From contig NZ_LIVX01000006.1 of NCBI RefSeq assembly GCF_001905665.1, positions 124,001-188,000 of the forward strand: a stretch of 64,000 nt of DNA, read 5' to 3'. A model generated the notes under the pieces. It did not search any database. It was not told the DNA's origin and saw nothing but the letters and a program-made list of their open reading frames with translations. This document shows positions 1 to 8,538 of the stretch, piece by piece (position 1 is the stretch's first letter; the number at the start of each line of letters is the position of its first letter). This DNA comes from Streptomyces sp. CB02261 (lineage in GTDB: Bacteria; Actinomycetota; Actinomycetes; Streptomycetales; Streptomycetaceae). Both the position numbers and the translations under genes were made by a program.

Positions 1-233
1 TCCAGGTGCATGGCCTGGTCGAGGTCCTTCGAGGTCGGTGGGTCGATCGTGAACAACGGCAGGTGGGTGGCGTCCTTGTGGGGCAGCTGGACCTCGTCCA
101 CGGCGTCCTCGGCCGCTTGGAGCACATGCGCGGGAAACTCCGTGGGGGCCTTCAGCTCCGCCCGGAGCTGCTGCAGGGCCTCGCGCAAGTGGTCCTGGGC
201 GTCGCGGGACATGTGCATCTGGCGGCGTCGCAT
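1..233 (-). CDS. RNB-domain ribonuclease, 5' part only
   Basis: This is the first 77 codons of a gene that leaves the window on the left. It begins with ATG at 233 and stays open to base 1. The translated end contains FTIDPPTSKDLDQA, which matches the start of the RNB catalytic domain of RNase II/R-like 3'-5' exoribonucleases (FTIDPPGSTDLDQA in relatives); its Asp residues belong to the metal site. The preceding helical segment is typical of the short actinobacterial RNB proteins that lack a full N-terminal cold-shock pair. The start is not certain: no strong Shine-Dalgarno is visible, and two more ATG codons follow within 8 codons. The role as an RNA-degrading enzyme is known for the family and inferred here from the fragment. 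Confidence 0.72.
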   Translation of the reverse strand, partial: MRRRQMHMSRDAQDHLREALQQLRAELKAPTEFPAHVLQAAEDAVDEVQLPHKDATHLPLFTIDPPTSKDLDQAMHL

Positions 234-557
234 GTCCCGAGCGTAGGACGGCGACCACGGAGCGGCGCGGGGAGTGGTCCGGGCGGGGGAAGGGAGCAGC
301 GACCGGAGGCAGCCATGTCCCCGGGACGCGGGGCAGTACGTCCCGGCCTCGGCCGGGGTGCATCCGAAGGCCTCCCCGCCCGGGCGGGGAGCGAGCCGCT
401 CGCAGTGTCCGCGCGCCCCACCGGCGCGAGCCGACCGCCGTTGTTCCGACGTGCTGTTGTTCTTGCGTGCTCACCGCACCGGGTGATCACCGAGCCGTCG
501 TCGCAGAAGCCGCGCCACCGCCCTGAACCGTCGAGACAACCATGGCGCTGGACAGGC
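234..557. other. Intergenic region, no gene seen
   Basis: This lies upstream of the minus-strand RNB gene and downstream of the minus-strand TerD-domain gene. Open frames here have no ribosome binding site and no family resemblance. A promoter for the RNB gene is expected here, but I could not pick out -35/-10 elements with confidence. Confidence 0.4.
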
Positions 558-2015
558 CTAGCGGCGCCATATCCTTCCCGCCCCTCGGCTCGGCTCGCGC
601 TGCTCGGCCGGGTCGAGGGTGAGTTCCCACCGGTGCCTGCTCTTGTCGATGGTGACCAGGAGGGGGCCGCTGGGGAGGGCGACCTTCTCCCGGACCCGGC
701 GACCGTTCCACTCGTACACGAGGCGCTTGGCAGGACGCCGCAGGTCACTGGGGGTGTCGCCCCAGTGGTAGTGCATTTGGAACCAGCCCTTGTGGGGGTC
801 GTCCGCCCGTACCTTCAGCTCGGCCGCGGGGCCGGTGCGGACGAAGACTTCCCGGCCGCTGCCCTCGATGGTGCCGAAATCCAGCGGCAAGGCCGCCGAC
901 AAGGGCAGGACGGTGAGCTGCCACGCCCCGGAGTTGCGTACCTTCAGCGTCACAGGGCCGCCCTTGCGGTTGGGCACCATCAGGGTTCGGCCGTAGTGAT
1001 CGGGCAGGTCGGACATGAAGAGGTCGTCCTCGCGGCCGGGCATCTTGACGGAGATGTAGTTGTACTCCTCCGTCCGCGCCTCCAGGATCACCGGCTCCCC
1101 GTTCGGCGGAAACGGCAGGTCCACCGTGATCGTCTTCGCGCCCTTGCCACGGTAGACGCGCGGCTCGAACGCGAAGAAGTCGGCCGCCCAGGACGGGGCC
1201 TCGGAGGAGGTGCCGTCGGCCGGCGACCCGGCGGCGTACGCGGGCACGGACCCGGCGGGCGCGGGAACGGGCGATGCGGCTGCGGTGGAGTACGTCGCGG
1301 GTACGCCCGCCGGGCCGGGCCCGAGCGACGCCCCGTCCGCCCTGTACGCATCCGGCCCCGGCACCGACAGCGCCCCGGGAGCCACCGCCCCGGAGTCCGT
1401 CTTCGCCACTCCGGCAAGCGGCGCCGGACCTGACCCCGAGGACACGGCCGACGCCGGGGGGACCACCAGCTCCGGTCCGGACACCGCCGTCACCGCCCCC
1501 GCGCCGCCGACGTCCTGCGCCAGGCCTGCGAGCCCGGACTCGTAGCCCTGCCCCACCGCGCGGAACCGCCACGCCCCGTCTCGCCGGTACAGCTCACCGA
1601 GGACGAACGCGGTCTCGGCGGTGGCGTCCGTGACCGCGTAGTGGGCGACGATGGTTCCGTCGGGCGTGCTCAACTGGGCGTAGAGACCGTGGACCTGACC
1701 GAAGGTCCCGTCCGTGCAGGATCCGGCTATCAGTACGCGCTGGACGTCGGGTTCGACGCGGGGCAGGTCCAGCTCCAGCCATTCGGCGAGCTGTCCGGCG
1801 CCCTCCCCGGTGCCGACGTGCCGTACGGCGGCCGACGGGTGGACAGGCCGGTGGTGAAAGACGACGTCGGCGTCGCCGCGCACCGCGCCGGCCGCGTCCA
1901 GCAGTAGGGCAGCGGCTGACACCGTAGGCGCCCCCGGCACCCACTGCCGCCCCACGGCGACACGCAGCGGGACGGCGGGAACGGGCGTGTTCGCGCCCTT
2001 GATCATGTGCGTCAT
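558..2015 (-). CDS. TerD-family protein with C-terminal extension
   Basis: A 485-residue protein. Residues 1-175 form a TerD domain, the calcium-binding beta-sandwich fold of tellurium/stress-resistance proteins. It begins MIKGANTPVPA and carries GDADVVFHH and the GLYAQLSTPDG core. A Pro/Ala/Ser-rich linker of about 110 residues follows. A second beta-rich domain (about 300-485) begins near FEPRVYRGKG and ends in RWELTLDP; I do not recognise it, but similar C-terminal domains occur in Streptomyces TerD proteins. No signal peptide is present, so it is cytoplasmic. The start at ATG 2015 is favoured because the TerD fold begins right after it; ATG 2006 is the alternative. It stands alone, without other ter genes nearby. 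Function in stress or toxic-ion response is inferred from the family. Confidence 0.85.
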   Translation of the reverse strand: MTHMIKGANTPVPAVPLRVAVGRQWVPGAPTVSAAALLLDAAGAVRGDADVVFHHRPVHPSAAVRHVGTGEGAGQLAEWLELDLPRVEPDVQRVLIAGSCTDGTFGQVHGLYAQLSTPDGTIVAHYAVTDATAETAFVLGELYRRDGAWRFRAVGQGYESGLAGLAQDVGGAGAVTAVSGPELVVPPASAVSSGSGPAPLAGVAKTDSGAVAPGALSVPGPDAYRADGASLGPGPAGVPATYSTAAASPVPAPAGSVPAYAAGSPADGTSSEAPSWAADFFAFEPRVYRGKGAKTITVDLPFPPNGEPVILEARTEEYNYISVKMPGREDDLFMSDLPDHYGRTLMVPNRKGGPVTLKVRNSGAWQLTVLPLSAALPLDFGTIEGSGREVFVRTGPAAELKVRADDPHKGWFQMHYHWGDTPSDLRRPAKRLVYEWNGRRVREKVALPSGPLLVTIDKSRHRWELTLDPAEQREPSRGAGRIWRR

Positions 2016-2234
2016 ACGGCACATGGTGACAGCGGAGAAGACACCCGGTGAAGATCTCCGGCACGGAACATGAGGTTCCATCAAGGAAGTTCGTCACAGC
2101 GACCTTCCGACGCGGCGACCGGTCCCCGTAGGCAGCGCTCCTGCCCTCTCCGCCACCGTGTTGGCCCCGTGGTTACCGCGTCGCACAGCAGTCCCTATCC
2201 GCCGCCCGCAACACCACTGTCCCGCCCAGCCCGA

Positions 2235-2468
2235 GGCTTCACGTGGAGCTTCCAGACATCCAGTGGTCCAGCTGAGGCGTACCTGCACCCGGACGGCACG
2301 TGCCTCTACATCGATGCCGCCCTCGCCGAAGCTGCCCACGTCGCTTGTCTGTTCCGGGGCCATGTGCCTGATTCGATCGAAGTGATCTTCTGCGATGAGG
2401 AGTATTGCCGGGCCCGTCAAGCGATCACCGTCGATCCGTGGTGCTGGATCCGTCGAGCGATTCCCTGA
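2235..2468 (+). pseudogene. Gene remnant, unknown family
   Basis: This frame reads as convincing protein (AEAYLHPDGTCLYIDAALAE, then VPDSIEVIFCDEEY). It has no plausible start codon plus ribosome binding site at its left edge, where the upstream frame degenerates into Pro/Arg/Ser-rich text. Its right end runs into the 3' end of the DinB-like gene on the other strand. It therefore looks like the internal part of a gene that lost its 5' end and was cut at the 3' side. Similar small proteins of unknown function exist in Streptomyces, as far as I recall; I cannot name the family. It may instead be a short intact gene with an unrecognised start. Confidence 0.4.
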
Positions 2469-2952
2469 TGATGTCCGCGTGCCCTGCGTGCTGGGCGGTC
2501 TCCCTGATCAGATGCAGCAGGATCCGGCGCGCCGACCAGTGGACCGTCTCCGGCGGGGACCACGGCGTGCTGGGGAGCGGCACGCTTCGGTCCAGGTCCC
2601 GCAGGTCGGACACGGCCTGTGCGGTCGTCCGTGCCGCGGCCACGTACTGTTCGAGAAGCCCGGCGAGCGTGTCGCCGTCGGCCATACGGTACTGCCCCAT
2701 GTCCAGCATGCCCTCGGGCAGCTTCCCATTCCCCGTGGTCATGATCTGCATCCACACCTGCTCGCCGCGCGTGAGGTGCTTGACGATGCCCCCGAGGGTG
2801 AGGTCGCTCGCGGTTGCACGCTGCGCGGCCTGGGCGTCGGTGATGCCGCGGACCGTGATCAGCAGCAACTCCCGCTGCTCCGAGAGCGCATGCAGCGGCT
2901 CACCGCGTTCGCCTTGAAGGACGGGGGTCGGGTCTTGCGTCGCGTCCGTCAT
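2425..2952 (-). CDS. DinB-like (DUF664) protein
   Basis: A 175-residue protein of the DinB/YfiT four-helix-bundle family. The likely metal-binding histidines are in GGIVKHLTRGEQVW (about residue 59) and in HLIRETAQHAGHAD near the C terminus, a spacing typical of the family. Actinobacterial members are predicted thiol-S-transferases, using mycothiol or bacillithiol, or isomerases; the substrate is unknown. It is cytoplasmic, with no signal peptide. The length is normal for the family. It is transcribed alone on the minus strand, with the next minus-strand gene ending 246 nt upstream beyond a hairpin. Confidence 0.85.
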   Translation of the reverse strand: MTDATQDPTPVLQGERGEPLHALSEQRELLLITVRGITDAQAAQRATASDLTLGGIVKHLTRGEQVWMQIMTTGNGKLPEGMLDMGQYRMADGDTLAGLLEQYVAAARTTAQAVSDLRDLDRSVPLPSTPWSPPETVHWSARRILLHLIRETAQHAGHADIIRESLDGSSTTDRR

Positions 2953-3102
2953 GAGCAGACCGTAGAAGGCATATAGGCCAGTAGGTGTCCTCGATCACTC
3001 GGCATCGCCGCCTCACAGTCGAAGAGCGGCGGGCGGGGTGGGCGGCTGCCGTGGGCCGCGCCCCGCGGCCTTGATCGACCCAGCGACCGCGCGTTTGACG
3101 CT

Positions 3103-3136
3103 CCCACCGACGCCGGGCGATTCTGGCGTCGGTGGG
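3103..3136. terminator. Stem-loop after the oxidoreductase gene
   Basis: A perfect 12-bp stem, CCCACCGACGCC / GGCGTCGGTGGG, with a 10-nt loop. It lies 62 nt beyond the stop of the minus-strand oxidoreductase gene and upstream of the DinB-like gene. There is no T-run, as is common for Streptomyces terminators. Confidence 0.6.
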
Positions 3137-3198
3137 GCGTTGACCAGTACGGGACCGCCGGCGCCGTTCGTCCGGATCGTCGGGCGAACGGCACCTGC

Positions 3199-4116
3199 TC
3201 AGATTTCGATGACGATCTTCCCTGCGGTATGGCCCTCCTGGCTGAGCTCGAAGGCCGCTCCGAGTTCGGAGAGCGGGAACGTCGCCGCGACATCGACCGA
3301 GAGCCGGCCTTCGTCCGACAGCCGGCCCAGAGCCTCGAGGTCCTCCCCCGACGGCCTGACCCACATCCACTGACCGCCCGCACCGAGCACGGCGTGGTCG
3401 GCGATGGACGCATGCCGCCCACCCTCGGCCAGGACGGCCAGTGTGGTCTCGAGGACCCCGCCCACGAAGTCGGCGACGACGGTGACTCCGTCCGGAGCCA
3501 GCGCACGGACCCGTTCTGTCAGCCCGTCCCCGTACGTGACGGGCTCGCAGCCGAGGCCGCGCAACCGGTCGTGGTTCCGCGGGGAGGCGGTGCCGATCAC
3601 CCGCGCGCCGAGGGCGTGGGCGAGCTGGACGCCGAAGGACCCCACACCGCCGGCCGCGCCGTGCACGAGGACGGTGTCGTCGGCGGAGGTGTCCAGACGC
3701 GTGAGGAGTTGGTGAGCGGTGAGGCCTGCCAGCGGCAGTCCGGCGGCCTGCGCCCAGTTCAACGAGGCGGGCTTGGCGGCGAGAGCGCGTACGGGCACGC
3801 TCACGTACTCCGCGAAGGTGCCGCCGTGCACGTAGTCCTTGCGGGCGTAGGCCATCACCTCGTCACCGACCGCGAACTCGGGCACGTCGATGCCGAGCCG
3901 CTCGACGGTGCCGCTGACGTCCCAGCCCGGGACCGCCGGGTAGACAACGTCCATCAGGCTGTCGAGCCCGCCCGCCATGATCTTCCAGTCGACCGGGTTG
4001 ACCGCCGCGCACCGGACCTTGACGAGGACCTCCCCAGGAGCGACCTTCGGCAGCGGCAGCCGGGTCTCGCGGAGCACCTCTGTGCCCCCGTAGGTTTCGT
4101 ACGCCATGGCCCTCAT
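3199..4116 (-). CDS. NADP-dependent quinone-oxidoreductase-like enzyme (MDR family)
   Basis: A 305-residue medium-chain dehydrogenase/reductase of the zinc-free quinone oxidoreductase type. It has an N-terminal GroES-like domain (YGGTEVLRE, AAVNPVDWKI, PGWDVSGTV) and a Rossmann domain with HGAAGGVGSFGVQLA for NADPH binding. No structural zinc cysteine cluster is visible. The family reduces quinones or enones with NADPH; the substrate here is unknown. The chosen ATG (4116) has GAGGAC 4-5 nt upstream. An ATG at 4131 would add five residues and is also possible. The gene diverges from the PAP2-lipid kinase gene. It may be a single-gene unit, with a stem-loop following it. Confidence 0.86.
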   Translation of the reverse strand: MRAMAYETYGGTEVLRETRLPLPKVAPGEVLVKVRCAAVNPVDWKIMAGGLDSLMDVVYPAVPGWDVSGTVERLGIDVPEFAVGDEVMAYARKDYVHGGTFAEYVSVPVRALAAKPASLNWAQAAGLPLAGLTAHQLLTRLDTSADDTVLVHGAAGGVGSFGVQLAHALGARVIGTASPRNHDRLRGLGCEPVTYGDGLTERVRALAPDGVTVVADFVGGVLETTLAVLAEGGRHASIADHAVLGAGGQWMWVRPSGEDLEALGRLSDEGRLSVDVAATFPLSELGAAFELSQEGHTAGKIVIEI

Positions 4117-4367
4117 GGTGTCCTCGGGCATCCCTGCAACCTTTCCCTGTGCCGTTCGCTCGCCGCCCCATCTGAGCACAGCGCAGCCCGGGCACTCCGA
4201 ACGACTCGCGCGTGGAACACGGCCAAGGCCAGAACGTGATGGCGGCCCTGTTCGCAGGGCGGGCGGTCCGCGCCGCTCGACGGCCCAGCCCGTGCCCGGC
4301 CGGACGGCCGAGCGTGACGGTCAGGCCGGGGGCGCATGACCCGGGCCCGGCAGGTAACACGGCGGCA

Positions 4368-6080
4368 ATGACGAACCCACTCGCGGCGGGGACCAGACCG
4401 GGCCGCCTGCTTCTGCTGCTGCCCGTGCAGACGGCTGTGGTCGCCGTGTTGGGGCTGCTGGTGACCGGGCCCCTCGCGCACCGCTGGCCGTTGTCGGCGG
4501 AGGAAGGCGTCAACCGCGCCGTCGCCGCCCGCCGTACCCCCTTCGGCACCGCGCTCACCGACAGGGCGTCCCTGCTGGCCGACACGCAGAGCGTGATCGC
4601 CCTGACCCTCATCTGTACGGCCGTCCTGCTCCTGATACCCCGTGTGCCGCGCTGGCGGGAGGCGACCTTCCTCGCCGTCTCGGTGGCCGCGCAGTCCACC
4701 GTCTTCCTGCTCGTCACCCTCGTCGTGAACCGCGAACGCCCTGACGTGCACCAGCTGGACCCGGCGCCGCCGACGTCCAGCTTTCCCTCCGGCCACGTCG
4801 GGGCCTCCGTCGCCCTCTTCGGGGGGCTCGCGGTCCTCGCGTCGCGGCGTCTGCGCGGTGTTCAGCGATACCTGGTGGTGGGACTGCTCCTCGCGGTCCC
4901 GCTGTTCGTGGCGTTCTCCCGCGTGTACCGAGGCATGCACCACCCCTCCGACGTGGTGGCAGGGCTGCTGAACGGCGCATGCACGCTGGCCCTCGTGGCG
5001 GCCGCTCTGCTGCCGCGCCCCCGTGAGGAGGCCGCACCGCCCGCTCCGGGCGCATCCGCCCTCAGCGCGCGGCGGGTCGTGGTGGTGCGCCACCCGCGCG
5101 CGTGCGACCACGGGACCGCCGATCGGGTACGGGGTCTGCTGCGCGACCACGGCTACACGGAGCAGCGGTGGACGGAGACGACACCCGAGGATCCGTCCGG
5201 TGCCCTGGCCTCGCGCCTCAGCGGGACGGACACCGATCTGGTCGTCGTCTGCGGCGGGGACGGCACCGTGCGCGCCTGCGTGGACGTGGTGGCCGGGACC
5301 GGGGTCCCCCTGGCGATCGTTCCCTGCGGTACCGGGAACCTCCTGGCCCGTAACCTGCGGTTGCCGACCGACCCCGTGGCCGCTCTGCGGGAGGCGCTCG
5401 GCGGGGAGGCCGTCGGGCTCGACGTGGGTCGGATACGGGGCGACGGGATCGCGCCGACCCGGTTCGCGGTCATGGCGGGGGCGGGGTTCGACGCCGCCAT
5501 GGTCCGGGACGCCTCGGCGCGGTTGAAGGAGAGCCTGGGCTGGGCCGCGTACGTGGTCTCGGCCGTACGGCACCTGGGGGACGCCCGGATGCGGCTGACG
5601 ATCCGGCTCGACGGGGGCGCCCCGCTGGAGCGGCGGGCCCGCATGGTCGTCATCGGCAACGTCGGGGCCCTCCAGGGCGGGCTGCCGCTCTTGCCGGATG
5701 CCCGGCCCGACAGCGGGCGGCTGGATGTCGTGCTGCTCGACCCGCGCGGGGTGACCGGGTGGCTCGCCGCCGCCGGATACCTCGCCTCGCGGGTACCGGG
5801 CGGGCGTCGGCCGAGCGCACCCGGTACGGGGGAACGGTCGCTCGCGCACGGCGCGCTGGAGTACTTCGGCGCGACGCGGATCGACCTCCGCTTCGCGCGG
5901 CCCCAGCCGCGCGAGCTCGACGGCGACGTCTACCCCGCGGGCGTACGGCTGATCGCGGAGGTCGAACCGGGGGCGCTGCGGGTGTGCCTGCCGGCGCCGG
6001 CCCGTGCGGGCGCTCCCACCGGGGCCGGAGAGGAAGGAGGGGTCCATGGGCACCGCGACGCGCGTACCGCAGCGCAGTGA
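4368..6080 (+). CDS. PAP2 phosphatase fused to diacylglycerol kinase domain
   Basis: A 570-residue fusion. Residues about 10-225 form a six-helix PAP2 phosphatase membrane domain with SSFPSGH and SRVYRGMHHPSD. Residues about 235-560 form a diacylglycerol/lipid kinase catalytic domain with CGGDGTVR and CGTGNLLARNL. In the first PAP2 motif the lysine expected before RERP is Thr, so phosphatase activity may be altered. A dephosphorylating and a phosphorylating lipid domain in one chain suggests turnover of phosphatidate, undecaprenyl phosphate or a related lipid at the membrane; this is inference. ATG 4368 precedes the first membrane helix. The 3' end overlaps the next gene by 35 nt, implying coupled translation with the YihY gene. 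Confidence 0.9.
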   Translation: MTNPLAAGTRPGRLLLLLPVQTAVVAVLGLLVTGPLAHRWPLSAEEGVNRAVAARRTPFGTALTDRASLLADTQSVIALTLICTAVLLLIPRVPRWREATFLAVSVAAQSTVFLLVTLVVNRERPDVHQLDPAPPTSSFPSGHVGASVALFGGLAVLASRRLRGVQRYLVVGLLLAVPLFVAFSRVYRGMHHPSDVVAGLLNGACTLALVAAALLPRPREEAAPPAPGASALSARRVVVVRHPRACDHGTADRVRGLLRDHGYTEQRWTETTPEDPSGALASRLSGTDTDLVVVCGGDGTVRACVDVVAGTGVPLAIVPCGTGNLLARNLRLPTDPVAALREALGGEAVGLDVGRIRGDGIAPTRFAVMAGAGFDAAMVRDASARLKESLGWAAYVVSAVRHLGDARMRLTIRLDGGAPLERRARMVVIGNVGALQGGLPLLPDARPDSGRLDVVLLDPRGVTGWLAAAGYLASRVPGGRRPSAPGTGERSLAHGALEYFGATRIDLRFARPQPRELDGDVYPAGVRLIAEVEPGALRVCLPAPARAGAPTGAGEEGGVHGHRDARTAAQ

Positions 6081-7023
6081 GGTCGAGGCCGTGGAGGCCG
6101 AGCTGCGTCTGCAGGGGGACACCCTCTCGGGCGAGGAGGCCTGGGCCGCGCTCCGCCACTACGGGGGCTGGGCCCTCGTACGGGACTCCTTCGTACGCTT
6201 CCGCTACGCCGACGGGTTCAGTCACTCCCGGGCCCTCGCCCTGCAGACGGTCCTGGCGATCGTCCCGCTGGCCATCGCCGTCATCGGGCTGTCGGGAGCG
6301 CTGCACACCGAGGACATCGGGCGGATCGCCGAGCTGACGATCCGCCGGATCAGCGGTCCGAGTCAGGACGTGGTGGACGACGCCCTGCGCGAGAGCCGCC
6401 GGCACGCCGGGGACGGCGGTACCGCGGCTCTCTGGCTCGGCCTGCTGTTCTCCGTCGCCAACGTCACCACGGCCATGTGCCAGGTCGAGCGCGGCGCGAA
6501 CCGCATATACGGCGTGGAGCGCGACCGGCCGTTTCTCCACAAGTACGTTCGTGGTCTGGTGATGGCGGTGCTGGCCGGTGTCCCCCTCGGGCTGAGCTTC
6601 TGCGTCACCGTTCTCGGCTCCGACCTGAACCGGGCCCTGATCGAGGTCTACGACCTGGGTCCGGCCACGTCCCGCGCGTGGGACCTGCTGCGCTGGCCCG
6701 TGGGGATCCTGCTGGCGGTGATCGCCACCAGCGCCGTCTTCCGCCGCTCGCCGCGGCGCGCCCAACCGGGTTACACCTGGCTCGCGTTCGGTGCCACCGT
6801 CCATCTGCTGCTGTGGCTGGGGGCGACGGGGGCGCTGAGCCTGTACGTCGGTTCCGGAGGTTCGTTCACCAGTATGTACGGGCCGCTGAGCGCGTTCGTG
6901 GCGCTGCTGCTGTGGTCGTACCTCACCTCGCTCTCGCTGTTCCTGGGCCTTTCCTTCGCCGCCCAGCTGGAGGCCGTACGGGCAGGGGTGACGGCACCGG
7001 TCACCGAGGACCCCGGAGTCTGA
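6046..7023 (+). CDS. YihY/BrkB-family membrane protein
   Basis: A 325-residue integral membrane protein of the YihY/virulence factor BrkB family, with six predicted helices. The family hallmark of a soluble N-terminal stretch is followed by SHSRALALQTVLAIVPLAIA, and a late YGPLSAFVALLLWSYL segment also fits. BrkB proteins were once called RNase BN, which is incorrect; their function is uncertain and may be transport. The start ATG 6046 has a strong GGAAGGAGGGG site just upstream and lies inside the 3' end of the preceding gene, so the two are translationally coupled. The third gene of the run, another PAP2 phosphatase, follows after 48 nt. Confidence 0.88.
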   Translation: MGTATRVPQRSEVEAVEAELRLQGDTLSGEEAWAALRHYGGWALVRDSFVRFRYADGFSHSRALALQTVLAIVPLAIAVIGLSGALHTEDIGRIAELTIRRISGPSQDVVDDALRESRRHAGDGGTAALWLGLLFSVANVTTAMCQVERGANRIYGVERDRPFLHKYVRGLVMAVLAGVPLGLSFCVTVLGSDLNRALIEVYDLGPATSRAWDLLRWPVGILLAVIATSAVFRRSPRRAQPGYTWLAFGATVHLLLWLGATGALSLYVGSGGSFTSMYGPLSAFVALLLWSYLTSLSLFLGLSFAAQLEAVRAGVTAPVTEDPGV

Positions 7024-7071
7024 GCCGGCAACACCTCCCGGCTTCCCGAACGGAAAGGAACCGTACCGACC

Positions 7072-7878
7072 ATGCCTGAGCGTTCCCCCCGTCCCTGGCG
7101 GCACCGTCTCGGACGGCTCGTGACCGGCCACGGCGGGCCCGACACGCGGTTCGGCGCGCGGTTGGTGGCGGGCACGGCCCTCACCGCCGTGGCGGCCGTG
7201 CCGTTCTCCCTCGCACTGGTGCTGGTGGAGTCGCACTGGGCCCCCTTGCACCGTCTCGACCAGGACGTGGCCGAGCGGCTGCACCGTTCGGCGCTCGGCA
7301 GCCCCGCCTGGGTGCGGGTGCTCGACTTCCTCACGCACGTCGCGTGGGGGCCGCTGACCATGCGGCTCCTGGTGGCCGGGGTGGTGGTGTGGCTCCTGTG
7401 GCGGCGGGCGTACCGTCTCGCCGCTTGGGCGGCCGTCACCGCGACCGCGGGCGGGCTGGTGGGACTGTTGGTCAAGAACGTGGTCGAGCGTGCCCGGCCG
7501 CATCTGCCGGATCCCGTCGCCGACGCGCCCGGCTTCTCCTTTCCCTCCGGGCACGCCATGACGGCCACCACCTCCTGCGCCGTACTGCTGTTGGTCCTGC
7601 TCCCCCTGGTCCCCCGTGCCTGGCGGCCCCTGCCGTGGGTCCTGGCGGTGGTCGCGGTGCTCGGTGTGAGCTACACGCGGGTCGCGCTCGGGGTCCACTG
7701 GGTGAGTGACGTGGTCGGAGGCTGCCTGCTGGGACTCGCGGTGGTGACCGCGACCACGCTGGCCTTCGAGGCGTGGCGCGGCGACATCGGCCGCTCCCGT
7801 ACCAGCCCCGCCGAGGGCCTGGAGCCGGAGATCATGTCGGACACCCCGGAGCCGGTGGGGCGGCCCGGCTCGCGGTGA
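7072..7878 (+). CDS. PAP2-family phosphatase
   Basis: A 268-residue membrane phosphatase with all three PAP2 motifs: KNVVERARP, FSFPSGHAM and TRVALGVHWVSDVVGG. Members act on phosphatidate, undecaprenyl pyrophosphate or similar lipid phosphates on the outer face of the membrane. Unlike the PAP2 domain fused to the kinase two genes upstream, this one keeps the motif-1 lysine. About six hydrophobic segments lie between residues 40 and 245, and a short polar C-terminal tail follows. Upstream AAAGGAACC provides the ribosome binding site. It sits third in a lipid-phosphate run and probably shares its transcript. Confidence 0.9.
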   Translation: MPERSPRPWRHRLGRLVTGHGGPDTRFGARLVAGTALTAVAAVPFSLALVLVESHWAPLHRLDQDVAERLHRSALGSPAWVRVLDFLTHVAWGPLTMRLLVAGVVVWLLWRRAYRLAAWAAVTATAGGLVGLLVKNVVERARPHLPDPVADAPGFSFPSGHAMTATTSCAVLLLVLLPLVPRAWRPLPWVLAVVAVLGVSYTRVALGVHWVSDVVGGCLLGLAVVTATTLAFEAWRGDIGRSRTSPAEGLEPEIMSDTPEPVGRPGSR

Positions 7879-7892
7879 CGCGGGGGGCGCTG

Positions 7893-7919
7893 GTGCCGTC
7901 GGTGCCGTCGGTGCCGTCG
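7893..7919 (+). repeat. Three tandem copies of a 9-bp unit
   Basis: GTGCCGTCG is repeated three times without interruption, 15 nt after the stop of the PAP2 gene. It lies in the spacer before the next gene and is not coding. The repeat is short and may vary in copy number between strains. Confidence 0.7.
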
Positions 7920-7994
7920 GCATCTTGGCGTCTCCGTATCAGAACTGTGGGCTCCGTCCTAGCCCTTGAGGTCGTTCACTGATGAGGTCGGCGG

Positions 7995-8465
7995 GTGATG
8001 ATCCTCGCCCTCCTCATCGTCGCGGCCCTCGTATGCTTCGGGCTCGCCGGATACGGCTTCGGCCGGCTCGGGCAGATCGGGGTACGCCGGGCCGACCGGC
8101 AGACCCGGCTGCGGTGCGCGGCCGCGCTGGCGGGCGCGGCTGCCGTGGCCGTCTACGCGTGGGGCCTGCTGAACCTCGGACTGGCGGTGCTCACCACGGA
8201 CGACAGCGGCACCGATGCCTTCCCGGTCCGGCCCTGCCGGACGGCGGACGCGCCGGAAGCGGCGGCGGACGTCGTGGGCCAGCGTGTCGAGTACCTGCCG
8301 CCCCGGTACGTCTGCCTGCGCCACGGCGGCGGGAACTACGTGACCGACGTCGTACCCGGCTTCGTAGGTCCAGGCGCTGCAGGCCTCGCGGCGACCGCGG
8401 CCGTCTGCGTCCTCCTCGCCGGTACGACACCGCCGACCTCGGGCCGAACGCCCCTCACGCGGTGA
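7995..8465 (+). CDS. Small membrane protein, unknown function
   Basis: A 156-residue protein with an N-terminal hydrophobic helix (residues 3-22), a second at about 42-66 and a third near 120-142. The loop between helices 2 and 3 holds two cysteines and is probably extracytoplasmic. I do not recognise a family. GTG 7995 and ATG 7998 are adjacent starts; GAGG seven nt before the GTG favours 7995. It is separated from the PAP2 gene by 116 nt that include the 9-bp repeat, and it converges on the VOC gene. Confidence 0.6.
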   Translation: MMILALLIVAALVCFGLAGYGFGRLGQIGVRRADRQTRLRCAAALAGAAAVAVYAWGLLNLGLAVLTTDDSGTDAFPVRPCRTADAPEAAADVVGQRVEYLPPRYVCLRHGGGNYVTDVVPGFVGPGAAGLAATAAVCVLLAGTTPPTSGRTPLTR

Positions 8466-8538
8466 CCCGGCTCGGCAGCCCGGCCGCGGTCATCAGCGGC
8501 CTCCCGGGGGAGCTGAATGAACTGGCTCCGAGGACCGC

